A program made the position numbers and the translations under genes. A stretch of DNA of 64,000 nt from assembly GCF_003323715.1 (NCBI RefSeq), contig NZ_QOIN01000046.1, positions 186,001-250,000 on the forward strand, read 5' to 3'. Below the pieces are notes generated by a model that made no database searches, was not told the origin of the DNA, and was given only the letters and a program-made list of their open reading frames with translations. This stretch comes from Streptomyces diacarni (GTDB lineage: Bacteria > Actinomycetota > Actinomycetes > Streptomycetales > Streptomycetaceae). Below, piece by piece: positions 24,908 to 34,500 of this stretch. The first letter of the stretch is position 1, and each line of letters begins with the position of its first letter.

Positions 24908-26137
24908 TCAGTTGCCGGAGGTGAAGACCAGGACCGCGTTCTGGCCGCCGAAGCCGAACGAGTTGCTCATGGCTGCCTCGATCTTCTCCTCGCGGGGCCG
25001 GCCGGTGACGACATCCAGTTCCAGTGCGGGGTCCTGACACCCGAGATTGGCTGTCGGCGGGATCGTGGAGCGTTCGAGGGCGAGCACCGTCAGGGCCGCC
25101 TCGATCGCTCCCGCCGCGCCGAGGGTGTGGCCGAGCACTCCCTTGGTGGAGGTCACCGCTGCGCCGTCGCCGATGACCCGACGCAGCATCCGCGCCTCGA
25201 CGGCGTCGTTGAGCGGGGTGGAGGTGCCGTGGGCATTGACGTGTCCGATCTCGCCGGCGCCGACGCCCGCCTGTGCCAGTGCGTCCTCGACCGCCCGCGT
25301 CACGCCGGTCCCCTCCGGTTCGGGTGCGGTGATGTGGTGAGCGTCGGCGGAGGCGCCGTACCCGGCCAGCCTGGCCCGGATCCGGGCACCGCGGGCCGAT
25401 GCGTCGGCTTCCCGCTCCAGGACGAGGACACCGCTGCCCTCCCCGATGACAAACCCGTCCCGGTCCTGGTCGAAGGGGCGTGAGGCGGCTTCCGGCTCGT
25501 CCACCCTTCGCGAGAGCGCACCCATCTGGTTGAAGCCGGTGACCATGAGCGGAGTGACGTTCGCCTCGGTGCCCCCTGCGAGGACGACATCGCAGGAGCC
25601 GTCGCGCAGGAGGCTCGCGGCGGTGCCGATGGCCGTGCCGCCGGACGCGCAGGCGGTCGCGGTCACGAAGTTCGGCCCGGTGGCATGCAGGTCGATGGCC
25701 AGATGGCCGGCGACCATGTTCGGCACCAGCATCGGCAGCAGCAGCGCCGAGACCGACGCGGGGCCGTTCTCCAGCAGGCGCCGGTGCTGCGTCTCCATCG
25801 TCCCGATACCGCCGAGCCCGCATCCGACCACGACGCCGACTCGGGCGCCGTCCCAGGTCTCAGGGTCCAGGCCGCAGTCCGCGACCGCCTCGCGCGCGGC
25901 GACGACGGCCAGTTGGATGAAGCGGTCGTGCATCAGGGGGCTGCGCCTGCCCACGTGCCGGGCCGGGTCCAGGCCCGGAACCGTGCACGAGATGTCGACG
26001 GGGAGTCCTTCGAGGCGGGGATCTCGCGCCGCCGCGGAGCGTCCCTCGCAGACGCCCCGCCAGGTCTCTTCCGCCCCGATGCCGGAGGCGGTGATCAGGC
26101 CCAGGCCGGTGACGGCGACGGGGGCGGAGGCTGTCAC
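24908..26137 (-). CDS. redR: RedR, FabF-type beta-ketoacyl-ACP synthase II
   Basis: The 409-residue protein starts at GTG 26137, overlapping the redQ stop (GTGA). It is a complete KASII: VTGLGLITASGIG, Cys163 in TATACASGGTAIG, the His of VNAHGTSTPLND, VTSTKGVLGHTLGAAGAIEAAL with the second His, and NSFGFGGQNAVLVF. It elongates acyl chains on the dedicated carrier RedQ, starting from the unit made by RedP, to give the dodecanoyl-type chain used by RedL. The pairing with redQ upstream and redP across the divergent promoter marks a private fatty acid synthase. Confidence 0.93.
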   Translation of the reverse strand: MTASAPVAVTGLGLITASGIGAEETWRGVCEGRSAAARDPRLEGLPVDISCTVPGLDPARHVGRRSPLMHDRFIQLAVVAAREAVADCGLDPETWDGARVGVVVGCGLGGIGTMETQHRRLLENGPASVSALLLPMLVPNMVAGHLAIDLHATGPNFVTATACASGGTAIGTAASLLRDGSCDVVLAGGTEANVTPLMVTGFNQMGALSRRVDEPEAASRPFDQDRDGFVIGEGSGVLVLEREADASARGARIRARLAGYGASADAHHITAPEPEGTGVTRAVEDALAQAGVGAGEIGHVNAHGTSTPLNDAVEARMLRRVIGDGAAVTSTKGVLGHTLGAAGAIEAALTVLALERSTIPPTANLGCQDPALELDVVTGRPREEKIEAAMSNSFGFGGQNAVLVFTSGN

Positions 26138-26379
26138 TGTGCCGTGGCCTTGGTCCGGTCCTCCAGCAAGTGCGCCACGTGTCCGATGGTGTCGGTCAGG
26201 GTGGCGGCGTCGTCTTCGAGTTTGACGTCGAATTCCGACTGGATCACCAGAAGGAATTCAACGAGGAAGAGCGAGTCCATTTTCAGGTCCTCGAAAGTCG
26301 CTTCCGGGGTGATCGTCCCGCGGTCGACGGCGAAGTGATTGCCGAGTATGTCGACCAGCTTCTCGTACATGGCGCTCAT
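26134..26379 (-). CDS. redQ: RedQ, acyl carrier protein
   Basis: The 81-residue protein starts at ATG 26379 (GGAAGGGAAG upstream on the minus strand); longer readings have no ribosome site. It has the carrier fold with Ser36 in EDLKMDSLFLVEFLLVI as attachment site for phosphopantetheine; the usual LDSL is MDSL here. It carries the growing medium-length acyl chain made by RedP and RedR and may deliver it to RedL. First gene of the leftward operon, reading away from the shared operator at 26520-26581. Confidence 0.92.
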   Translation of the reverse strand: MSAMYEKLVDILGNHFAVDRGTITPEATFEDLKMDSLFLVEFLLVIQSEFDVKLEDDAATLTDTIGHVAHLLEDRTKATAQ

Positions 26380-26502
26380 ACCTGTGATCTTCCCTTCCGG
26401 AGAACGGTTCGGCCCACTCGTCGCGCCGCGGCTTTTCCTGGAAGACGAGGTAGTGCTCATCGGTACCCCACCGCCTGGGCAGCGACGTATCGCATGGCGC
26501 CG

Positions 26503-26598
26503 ACTATGGAGGTCGTGGCTGACGGCGCGCTGACCGATGCCTGACGGTCGAGTGGGTCAGCAATCGGTCAGCGCCGTGTCAGCCGCGCCCCGTACGTT
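26503..26598. promoter_or_regulatory. Bidirectional redQ/redP promoter with six SARP-type heptamers
   Basis: Heptamers TGACGGC (26520), TGACCGA (26531), TGACGGT (26542), TGGGTCA (26553), TCGGTCA (26564) and CGTGTCA (26575) start exactly 11 bp apart. The first three read TGAC on the plus strand and the last three on the minus strand, giving perfect dyad symmetry about 26550.5. Eleven bases outside each end lies a -10-like hexamer: TACGTT (26593-26598, plus) and CATAGT (26508-26503, minus). No good -35 is present, as expected for activator-dependent promoters. SARPs bind heptamers with 11-bp periodicity overlapping the -35 region, so RedD is the obvious candidate. The rest of 26380-26736 shows nothing else certain. 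Confidence 0.78.
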
Positions 26599-26736
26599 GC
26601 CCAGCGACCCGAGCCCACGGGCTGTCATCCACGGGGAGGAGCACACGGTGGTTCCCTGCCGACGCCGTACGATCCGGCCGCACTCGGTGTCCCGGGCGGC
26701 GGCCCCTGGCCGCATCCCTTCGACGGGCGGTATCCG

Positions 26737-27738
26737 ATGAGCCGCGCGGCTGTGCTGGCCGGAATCGGAGCCTGCCTGCCGCCTCGGCTGGTCACCAACG
26801 CGGAGCTCGCGGCACGGCTGGACAGTTCCGACGAATGGGTGCGCTCGCGGACCGGTATCGCCCAGCGCTACATGGCCGACTCCTCCGTGCTCACCTCCGA
26901 CCTGGCGGTCGGCGCCGGCTCCCGGGCGCTGAAGTCCTCGGGGCACCCGCACGTCGACGCCGTGGTCGTGGCGACCACCACGCCGGACCGCCCTTGTCCG
27001 GCCACCGCCCCGACCGTGGCCGGCAAACTGGGACTGGGGCACGCTGCCGCGTTCGACGTGTCCGCCGTCTGCTCCGGATTCCTCTACGGCCTCGCCTCCG
27101 CCGCCGGCTTGATCGCGGGTGGCATCGCCGAGCGCGTGCTGGTCATCGGAGCGGAGACCTTCTCCCGCATCCTCAACCCTGCCGACCGTTCCACCTCGGT
27201 GATCTTCGGGGACGGAGCCGGTGCCGCGGTGCTGCGTGCGGGCAGCAGCACGGAGGAGGGGGCGCTGGGCCCGTTCGACCTGGGCAGCGACGGTGAAGGG
27301 GTGGACCTGATCACCGTACCGGCCGGCGGGCCCCCGCCGGAGGGCGGTTGGCCTGACCCGGTGCCCGACGACTACTACTTCACGATGCAGGGCAAGCGGG
27401 TTTTCTGGCTGGCGGTCCAGCGTATGGGGCAAAGCGCGCAGATGGTGCTGGACCGCGCCGGGTGGCGGGTCGACGAGGTGGACCATCTCGTCGCTCACCA
27501 GGCGAATCACCGCATCACCCGGCGGCTGGCCGACGAGATCGGCCTGCCGAGAGAGCGGGCGGTCAGCAACATCGCCGAGGTCGGCAACACGGCCGCGGCC
27601 TCCATTCCCCTCGCGCTCGTCCATGCCCACGCCGCAGGGACGCTGAGGCCCGGCGACCGGGTGCTGCTGACGGCGTTCGGCGGTGGCCTCACGTGGGGCG
27701 CGACGACGCTCATCTGGCCTGCTGTCGACCCGAGCTGA
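26737..27738 (+). CDS. redP: RedP, FabH-type beta-ketoacyl-ACP synthase III
   Basis: The 333-residue protein starts at ATG 26737 with a weak GGGCGG. It has the full KASIII triad: Cys112 in VSAVCSGFLYGLASA, His in LVAHQANHRITRRL and Asn in VGNTAAASIPLAL, with the C-terminal LLTAFGGGLTWGATTLIWP. It condenses acetyl-CoA with malonyl-RedQ to start the acyl chain for the 2-undecylpyrrole half. First gene of the rightward operon; redO follows 64 bases downstream. Confidence 0.94.
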   Translation: MSRAAVLAGIGACLPPRLVTNAELAARLDSSDEWVRSRTGIAQRYMADSSVLTSDLAVGAGSRALKSSGHPHVDAVVVATTTPDRPCPATAPTVAGKLGLGHAAAFDVSAVCSGFLYGLASAAGLIAGGIAERVLVIGAETFSRILNPADRSTSVIFGDGAGAAVLRAGSSTEEGALGPFDLGSDGEGVDLITVPAGGPPPEGGWPDPVPDDYYFTMQGKRVFWLAVQRMGQSAQMVLDRAGWRVDEVDHLVAHQANHRITRRLADEIGLPRERAVSNIAEVGNTAAASIPLALVHAHAAGTLRPGDRVLLTAFGGGLTWGATTLIWPAVDPS

Positions 27739-27802
27739 CCCCACGCGCCGTGAGCGGCGCCGCCGGACCGGCAATGCCACTGCGATCGAACCGAGGACCG
27801 CA

Positions 27803-28066
27803 ATGAAAACTCAGAAACTCATCAGTGACTACATCGTCGATGTCTGGATGGGCGGTGACGCCGAAAGCCTGGAGCCGGACACGCCGCTCACCGAACTCAA
27901 CATCCTCGATTCGATGGGGATATTCGACCTTGTCGGCTTCCTGCAGCGTGAATTCTCCATCAGCGTGCCCATGCGGGACGTGACGTTGAAGAATTTCCGA
28001 TCCGTGCGCACGATCTCCGCGATGGTTGACGGGTTGCGTCAGAACGAGAAAGGGGACGCCGCATGA
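27803..28066 (+). CDS. redO: RedO, prolyl/pyrrolyl carrier protein
   Basis: The 87-residue protein starts at ATG 27803 (GAGGA six bases upstream). Ser37 in LTELNILDSMGIFDLVGFLQREF is the phosphopantetheine site. RedM loads it with L-proline and RedW oxidises the proline to pyrrole on it; RedX then takes the pyrrolyl group. The stop overlaps the redN start (ATGA), so stoichiometric translation is likely. Confidence 0.93.
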   Translation: MKTQKLISDYIVDVWMGGDAESLEPDTPLTELNILDSMGIFDLVGFLQREFSISVPMRDVTLKNFRSVRTISAMVDGLRQNEKGDAA

Positions 28067-29958
28067 CGGAACTGGAGAGTTCCGCACTCGCTGCGCTGCA
28101 CTCGCAGGTGGTGAGGATCGTCGCGGAGTGCACCCTGTACGACGAGTCCTATCTCCAGCCCGACCTCCACTTCGAGGCCGACCTCGGCATCGACTCCGTC
28201 ATCCTCGAATCGATCCTCGCCTCGTTGAGGGAGCACTTCGGCCTCTCGGACGGGCTCGGGGAGCGGGCGACCACTGTGCGGGAACTCGTCTCGGCCGTGG
28301 CGGCCGAAGTGGGCACGGACGCGGCGGCCTGGGCGGACGGCCCTGACACCGTCCTGTCCGCTCTCGTGGCCGCCGCGCTGCGGCAGACCCAGTACCGGAG
28401 CGACCAGCTCGACGTCGACGCCCACCTGGAGCGGGACCTGGGCATCGACTCCGTCGTCCTCACCGCGATCGTCGCCGAAGCAGCCGAGGAACTGGGTGCT
28501 CCGCGGGCCCTGCCGGACAGCGGCGAGCCCACCACGCTGCGGGAGTTGAGCACTCAACTGACGGCGGCCTTGGCGCGGGAGGTACGCGACGGCACCGTGC
28601 CCGCTGCGGAACGAGCGCCGCAGAGGACCGACGCGCCGGTACTCGGCACAGGCGGTGCCCCGGCGGACCCGGCCGTGCCGACGGTGACCGAGGACGGCTG
28701 GGACGGCCGTTCCATGAAGGACTTCCTGGAGGAGCGGGACTCCGACCTCTTCGCCAAGACCCGCAGCTTCGGCGCCTATCTCCGCCGCCGCGAGGACGAT
28801 CAGCTCTACTGGTACGGCATGCCGCTGCACTCCCGGTGTGAGAACCGCGCGGTCATCTTCGACGAACTGACGGGCCAGAAGCGCGAGTTCCTGATGTTCG
28901 CCTCGAACAATTACCTGGGCCTCGCCAACCACCCCAAGGTGATCGAGGCGGTCTGCGAGGCCACCCGCAGCTACGGGGCCACGCACACGGGATCCCGCTT
29001 CATCGGCGGGACGAACATGCTCCACAAGGAGCTGGAGCGCCGGCTCGCGGCCTTCAAGCGACGGCCGGCCTGCATCGTCTATCCGGGCGGGTACGCCGCC
29101 AACCTGGGCGCGATCTCGGCTCTGGTCAAGAGCTACGACACGCTCGTCGCCGACAAGCTCAACCACATGAGCATCCTCGACGGCGCGAAACTCTCCGGCG
29201 CCGCCCGGAGGATCTATCAGCACAACGACATGGCGGACCTGGAGCGTGTCCTCAAGCGCGGCGCGGATTCCCCCGGAGGGACCCTCATCGTCGCCGACGG
29301 TGTGTTCAGCATGCACGGTGACGTCTGCGACTTGCCCTCAATCCTCCGGCTGGCCAGAAACTACGGTGCCCGCGTGCTCATCGACGACGCGCATGCCACC
29401 GGCGTTCTGGGCGCCCGCGGCTCGGGCACGAGCGAACACTTCGGCCTCAAGGGCGAGGTGGACCTCGAGCTGGGCACCATGAGCAAGGCACTGGCCGGCA
29501 TGGGCGGCTTCGTGGTCGGTGATGAGGAGGTCATCGAGTACCTCCGCTATTACTCGAACTCCTACGTCTTCGCCGCCAACATCCCCGCCGGCGTCGCCGC
29601 CGGCCTGATCGCGGCGATCGACGTGCTGGAAGCCGAACCTGAACGGGTCAAGCGCCTGTGGGCCAACATCAGCGCGCTGCGCGCCCGGCTGCTGGAGTCG
29701 GGTTTCGACCTGGAGAACTCCGAGAGCGCCATCCTGCCCATCCGCATCGGCGACGAACGGCTGGCCATGGAGATGGGGCGCGCGGTACGAGCCCGGGGAC
29801 TGTTCTGCCAGACCGTCGTCTTCCCCGGTGTCCCACTCGGGGACGCCAGGCTACGCGTCAGCGTGACCTGCGAACACACCCCCGAGGACCTCGAACTCGC
29901 CGCGGACGTATTCCTCGACGCGGCACGTGAGACCGGTGTCCCGCGGGCCGACCGGTGA
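28063..29958 (+). CDS. redN: RedN, ACP-ACP-alpha-oxoamine synthase
   Basis: The 631-residue protein starts at ATG 28063. Two carrier domains carry LGIDS motifs, with Ser45 and Ser130. After a linker, residues about 225-630 form a PLP-dependent alpha-oxoamine synthase: FASNNYLGLANHPKVIEA, TGSRFIGGTNMLHKELERRLA, LIDDAHATGVLGARG and GTMSKALAGMGGFVV with Lys475 as Schiff-base residue. It receives malonyl and pyrrolyl-derived units, and its synthase domain adds a serine-derived unit by decarboxylative condensation to give 4-hydroxy-2,2'-bipyrrole-5-methanol with RedX, as PigH does. The redM reading frame begins at or just after its stop. Confidence 0.94.
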   Translation: MTELESSALAALHSQVVRIVAECTLYDESYLQPDLHFEADLGIDSVILESILASLREHFGLSDGLGERATTVRELVSAVAAEVGTDAAAWADGPDTVLSALVAAALRQTQYRSDQLDVDAHLERDLGIDSVVLTAIVAEAAEELGAPRALPDSGEPTTLRELSTQLTAALAREVRDGTVPAAERAPQRTDAPVLGTGGAPADPAVPTVTEDGWDGRSMKDFLEERDSDLFAKTRSFGAYLRRREDDQLYWYGMPLHSRCENRAVIFDELTGQKREFLMFASNNYLGLANHPKVIEAVCEATRSYGATHTGSRFIGGTNMLHKELERRLAAFKRRPACIVYPGGYAANLGAISALVKSYDTLVADKLNHMSILDGAKLSGAARRIYQHNDMADLERVLKRGADSPGGTLIVADGVFSMHGDVCDLPSILRLARNYGARVLIDDAHATGVLGARGSGTSEHFGLKGEVDLELGTMSKALAGMGGFVVGDEEVIEYLRYYSNSYVFAANIPAGVAAGLIAAIDVLEAEPERVKRLWANISALRARLLESGFDLENSESAILPIRIGDERLAMEMGRAVRARGLFCQTVVFPGVPLGDARLRVSVTCEHTPEDLELAADVFLDAARETGVPRADR

Positions 29959-29984
29959 ACCAACAGGAGGGGTGGGGAACAACC

Positions 29985-31583
29985 ATGGAGACACCTCCCG
30001 CAGTGATCCGCCTGCGCCGCGACTTCCCCCTGGAACAGGCCGAACGCCCCGCCTTCGTCGGTGCGGAACCGCTGACGTACCGGGAGCTCACCACACGGGT
30101 GGACGCGCTCTCCGTCCGGCTGCTCGATCTCGGTGTCCGGCCCGGTGACCGGACGGCCGTCTGGATGGACAAGCAGCCCCGCTACGCGGAGGCCATTTTG
30201 GCCACACTCGACGTCGGCTGCGCCTACGTGCCGCTCGATGGGGGGCAGCCCAGGCAGCGGGCGCAGACCATCCTTGCCGACGCCGAACCGGTCGTCCTGT
30301 TCACCGACGCGCGACACGTGGCCCTCCTCGGCGACGAGCCGCTGCCCTCCTCTCTCGGGCTGGTCGTGGTCGACGGCGAGACACCCGTGAAAGCGGTGGG
30401 CGGGGTCCCCGTCCGCCCCTGGCGGGAGTTCACCGAGGCCGCAGCCCACAGGATCGCCCTGCTGCCCGCACTCGGGCCCACCGACCTCGCGGCGATCCTC
30501 TACACCTCCGGTTCCACCGGGGCGCCGAAAGGGGTGCGCCTCTCCCACCGGAACCTCGCCAACTTCGTCGGCTGGGCATGTTCCGAACTGGACGTCGGGC
30601 CCCGAGACGTGTTCGCGAACCATGCCTCGTTCAACTTCGACCTGAGCACCTTCGACCTGTTCACCGCGCTCACCGTGGGAGCCGCCGTGTGGATCGTCGG
30701 CGACTCGACGGCCCGGGACGTCGCGGCGCTGGCGGCAGGGATCAGGGAGCACGGCGTCACCGTGTGGTATTCGGTTCCCTCCATCCTGAGCCTGCTCACC
30801 GCCTCGGGAGCGCTCACCTTCGCGGACGCCCGCTCCCTGCGCTACGTGCTCTTCGCCGGCGAGGTCTTCCCGATACCCCGGCTGCGGGCGCTGGCGGAGC
30901 TGTTGCCGCAGGAGACCGCGCTCTACAACCTCTACGGGCCGACGGAGACCAACGTCTGCGCCTTCCACCGGGTCCGCCCCGAAGACCTGGAGCGCCGCAC
31001 CCCCGTCCCGATCGGCGGACCGGTCACCGGCGCGGGACTGCGCGTGGTGGACAACCACGGGGCGCTCGTCTCGGAGCCGGGAGTGATCGGCCACCTCGTC
31101 GTGGAAGGCGTCTGCGTCACCCCGGGCTACTGGCGCCGTACCGCGGACCCGGCCACCGCCTTCCACTGCGCGGGCCGTCACCCTACCGGTGACCTCGTCA
31201 GCTACGAGGAAGACGGCCGGCTGGTCTACCGCGGCCGCGAGGACCGCATGGTCAAGCTCTCCGGCTACCGGATCGAACTCGGGGAGATCGAGGCGGCCGC
31301 ACAGCACCACCCCGACATCGCCGACGCGGCGGTGCTCCTGGCGGGAGAGGGCCCGCAGGCCCGCCTCGCGCTCTACTACACGCTCCGCCCGGGGGCGCCC
31401 AAGCCCAGCCTGGTCCAGCTCAAGCAGCACTGCGCGCGGTGGCTGCCGATCTACATGCTGCCTCACACGGCGACGTGTCTCGACCAGTTGCCCCGCAACG
31501 CAAACGGCAAAGCCGACTACCGCCGGTTGGCGAACGGAACGGCACGGCCCATCGCGGCGCCGACCGGCGCGGCTCGACAGTGA
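29985..31583 (+). CDS. redM: RedM, L-prolyl-AMP ligase (adenylation domain)
   Basis: The 532-residue reading starts at ATG 29985, preceded by AGGAGGGG and GGGGAA. A GTG at 29955, overlapping the redN stop, is in frame and would add ten residues without similarity to the family. Adenylation-domain core motifs are present: LAAILYTSGSTGAPKGVRLSH, NHASFNFDLSTFDLF, ALYNLYGPTETNV, PTGDLVSYEEDGRLVYRGREDRMVKLSGYRIELGEIE and LPRNANGKADYRRL with the catalytic Lys. It activates L-proline with ATP and loads it on RedO. PigI is the Serratia counterpart. Confidence 0.93.
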   Translation: METPPAVIRLRRDFPLEQAERPAFVGAEPLTYRELTTRVDALSVRLLDLGVRPGDRTAVWMDKQPRYAEAILATLDVGCAYVPLDGGQPRQRAQTILADAEPVVLFTDARHVALLGDEPLPSSLGLVVVDGETPVKAVGGVPVRPWREFTEAAAHRIALLPALGPTDLAAILYTSGSTGAPKGVRLSHRNLANFVGWACSELDVGPRDVFANHASFNFDLSTFDLFTALTVGAAVWIVGDSTARDVAALAAGIREHGVTVWYSVPSILSLLTASGALTFADARSLRYVLFAGEVFPIPRLRALAELLPQETALYNLYGPTETNVCAFHRVRPEDLERRTPVPIGGPVTGAGLRVVDNHGALVSEPGVIGHLVVEGVCVTPGYWRRTADPATAFHCAGRHPTGDLVSYEEDGRLVYRGREDRMVKLSGYRIELGEIEAAAQHHPDIADAAVLLAGEGPQARLALYYTLRPGAPKPSLVQLKQHCARWLPIYMLPHTATCLDQLPRNANGKADYRRLANGTARPIAAPTGAARQ

Positions 31584-31598
31584 CGGAGACGAACGGCA

Positions 31599-34500
31599 GT
31601 GACTCCAGAACCGATCGAGACGCATTGGCAGGGAGCGGAGCCGGCCACCGTCGCCGGTCTGCTGCGCCGGCGTCTCGAACTGACGCCACACGCGGTCGCC
31701 TACCGGTTTCTCACCGACACCGGAGGTAGGAGCGAGTCCTGGGACTACGCCGGACTGGACCGCCGTGCGCGTGCGGTCGCGGCGTATCTCCAGCAGGAGC
31801 GCTTGGAAGGCAGCCCGGTACTGCTGCTCCACCCACCGGGGCTCGACTACGTCGCCTCGTTCTTCGGATGCCTGTACGCGGGTGCCGTGGCCGTGCCCGC
31901 TTACCCGCCGCAGAGTGCCGGGTCCGGGCAGACCATGCAGCGGCTGGCCGGCATCGCACGTGACTCGGGCGCCACTCACGCCCTCACCACCCGCGCGGTC
32001 AGGGACGCCGCGCACGGAACACCGGAGAAGGCGGCCGGGCTGGGGCTGGACCGGCTGTGCTGGGTGACCGAGGACGAGCTGCGCGAGTCCGATGGAGACC
32101 AGTGGGTCGAACCGTCCACCACGAGCGAGTCGCTGGCCTTCCTCCAGTACACGTCCGGCTCGACCGCCACGCCCAAAGGCGTCATGGTCAGCAACGGGAA
32201 CCTCGTCCGCAACCTGCGCTCCTCCCATCTGCGACTGGAGCTGGATTCCGGAGCGGGCATGGTCTCCTGGCTGCCGCCGTACCATGACATGGGACTCATC
32301 GGGGGCTTGCTCACCCCGGTGTACGGGGGATTCAGCTCGCACCTGATGGCTCCCATGACCTTCGTGCAGCGACCGCTTCTGTGGCTGGAAACCCTCTCCG
32401 AAACCCGCGCGTCGATGAGCGTGGCGCCCAACTTCGGATTCGAGCAGTGCCTCCGACGGATCACCGAACAACAGCGTGACGCCCTGGACCTGAGCGACTG
32501 GCGGCTGGCCCTGAACGGAGCGGAACCGGTCCGCGCCGACACGCTGGAGCGATTCGCCGACTACTTCGGCCCCGCCGGATTCGACCGCCGAGCCCTTCTG
32601 CCCTGCTACGGACTCGCAGAAGCAACCTTGATGGCGACGGGGATCGGGCCGGGGGATCCACCCACCGACCGGTCCGTCGACGCCCAGGCGCTGGCGAGGG
32701 GCGCGGTGCGGGACGCCGAGCCGGGGTGCGCACACGTCACCCGCGTCGTCGGTTGCGGTCCTGCGGTCCCCGACGCCCGGGTCGCCGTCGTCGATTCCGC
32801 AGGGAAGCGCGTCGGCTCCGAGCGAATCGGCGAAGTCTGGCTCGCCGGGCCCAGCGTGGCCCTCGGCTACTGGAACCGTCCCGAGCTGACAGCCGAGACG
32901 TTCGGGGCCAAGCTGGCCGACGAGCCGGGAAGAAGCTGGCTGCGCACCGGTGACCTGGGCTTCCAGCGGGACGGCCAGCTCTACCTCGTCGGCCGCACCA
33001 AGGACGTGGTCATCGTCCAGGGGCGCAACGTGTACCCGCACGACATCGAACTCACCGTGGAGCAGACGAGTGAAGCCGCGCGCGCCGACTGCGGTGCCGC
33101 CTTCGGACTGCCCACCCCCGGCGGCGAACAGCTCGCTCTGGTCTACGAGGTCGGCAGGGGGAGCGAGGACCTCACCTCGGTGCTGGCGCGGCTGCGCACC
33201 GCGCTTGCCGAGGAGCACGAGGTCTGCCCGCACACCCTCGCGCTGGTGCGGCACTCGTCGGTGTCCAAGACCACCAGCGGCAAGGTCCAGCGCCAGGCGA
33301 CCCGGCAAGACTTCCTGGACCTGCGGATGCCGGTGGTGGCCGCGAGCGTCGTGCGCGACACCGGCACGCCCGCACCCGCCGGGGAAGGCGGCGCGACGTC
33401 GCCGAGCACGGACCTGTCCGGGCTGTCCGTCACGGCCCGCCGCTCCCGGGTGACCGAGCTCGTCGAGGAATCGATCGAGGAAGCCGCGGGCTCAACGGCG
33501 GAGGAAGGACGGGGGCCCCGCGATCTCGCCTCCCTCGGCCTCGACTACCCGCGGCTCCTGGAGCTGGTGGCGGTCCTCGAGCAGCGCCTCGGCGTGCGGA
33601 TCGCCGTCGGCGAGCTACTGGTCGCCCCACAGGTGGACACGTTGGTCGAGCTGTGCCTGGACGAGTTGCGCGGCGCCCGGCACCAGCCCGCGCCCGGCGG
33701 CCCTGCCCGGCAGGCCTCGCGGCTGGGTACGGGTGCCGACCACGAGAAGAACGGAGAGGAACTCGAAGCCTGGCTGCATGAGCGGGTGGCCCGCCGCCTC
33801 GGCCTCCCGGCCTCGGTGGTCGATCCCACCCGGACGCTCTCCTCGCTCGGTCTCGACTCCAAGCAGGCGGTGGCCGTCGCGTCGGAGCTCGGTGACAGGC
33901 TCGGCCGCAGACTGCCGACCGGCACCGTTTTCGACCACCCCACCATCAGGGACCTGGCCACGCACTTCGGTGCCGAACCTGCCCCGCACGCGGTTGCCGT
34001 TCCCCGCGCCGGCGGGCCGACCGACCCGCACGAGCCCATCGCGATCGTCGGCATCGGATGCCGCTTTCCCGGCGCCCCGGACCTGGACAGCTACTGGCGA
34101 CTGCTGCTCGACGGCCGGGACGCGGTCGGTGAGATGCCGCACGGGCGGTGGAACGCGCGGGAGGCGGGCACCTCGGACCAGGGGGGCTTCCTCGACGCGG
34201 TGGACGAGTTCGACGCCAGGTTCTTCGGCATCTCCGCGCGCGAAGCGCTCCGCATGGACCCCCAGCAGCGCATGCTGTTGGAGGTCGCCTGGCAGACGTT
34301 CGAGGACGCGGGCATCGCGCCCGACCGGCTGGCGGGCAGCGACACCGCCGTCGTCGTCGGGGTGAGCAGCCAGGATTACGGGCAGCTGCAACTCGGCTCT
34401 CCCCGGGAGACGGACGTCTACGCCGCGACGGGCAACGCCCCCGCGATGGCGGCGAACCGGCTCTCCTATTTCTTCGACCTACGCGGCCCCAGCTTCGTCG

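Noticed and set aside
29562..33308. A 1248-codon minus-strand frame opposite redM/redL
   Set aside because: Antisense shadow of two clear adenylation/ligase genes with conserved motifs on the plus strand.
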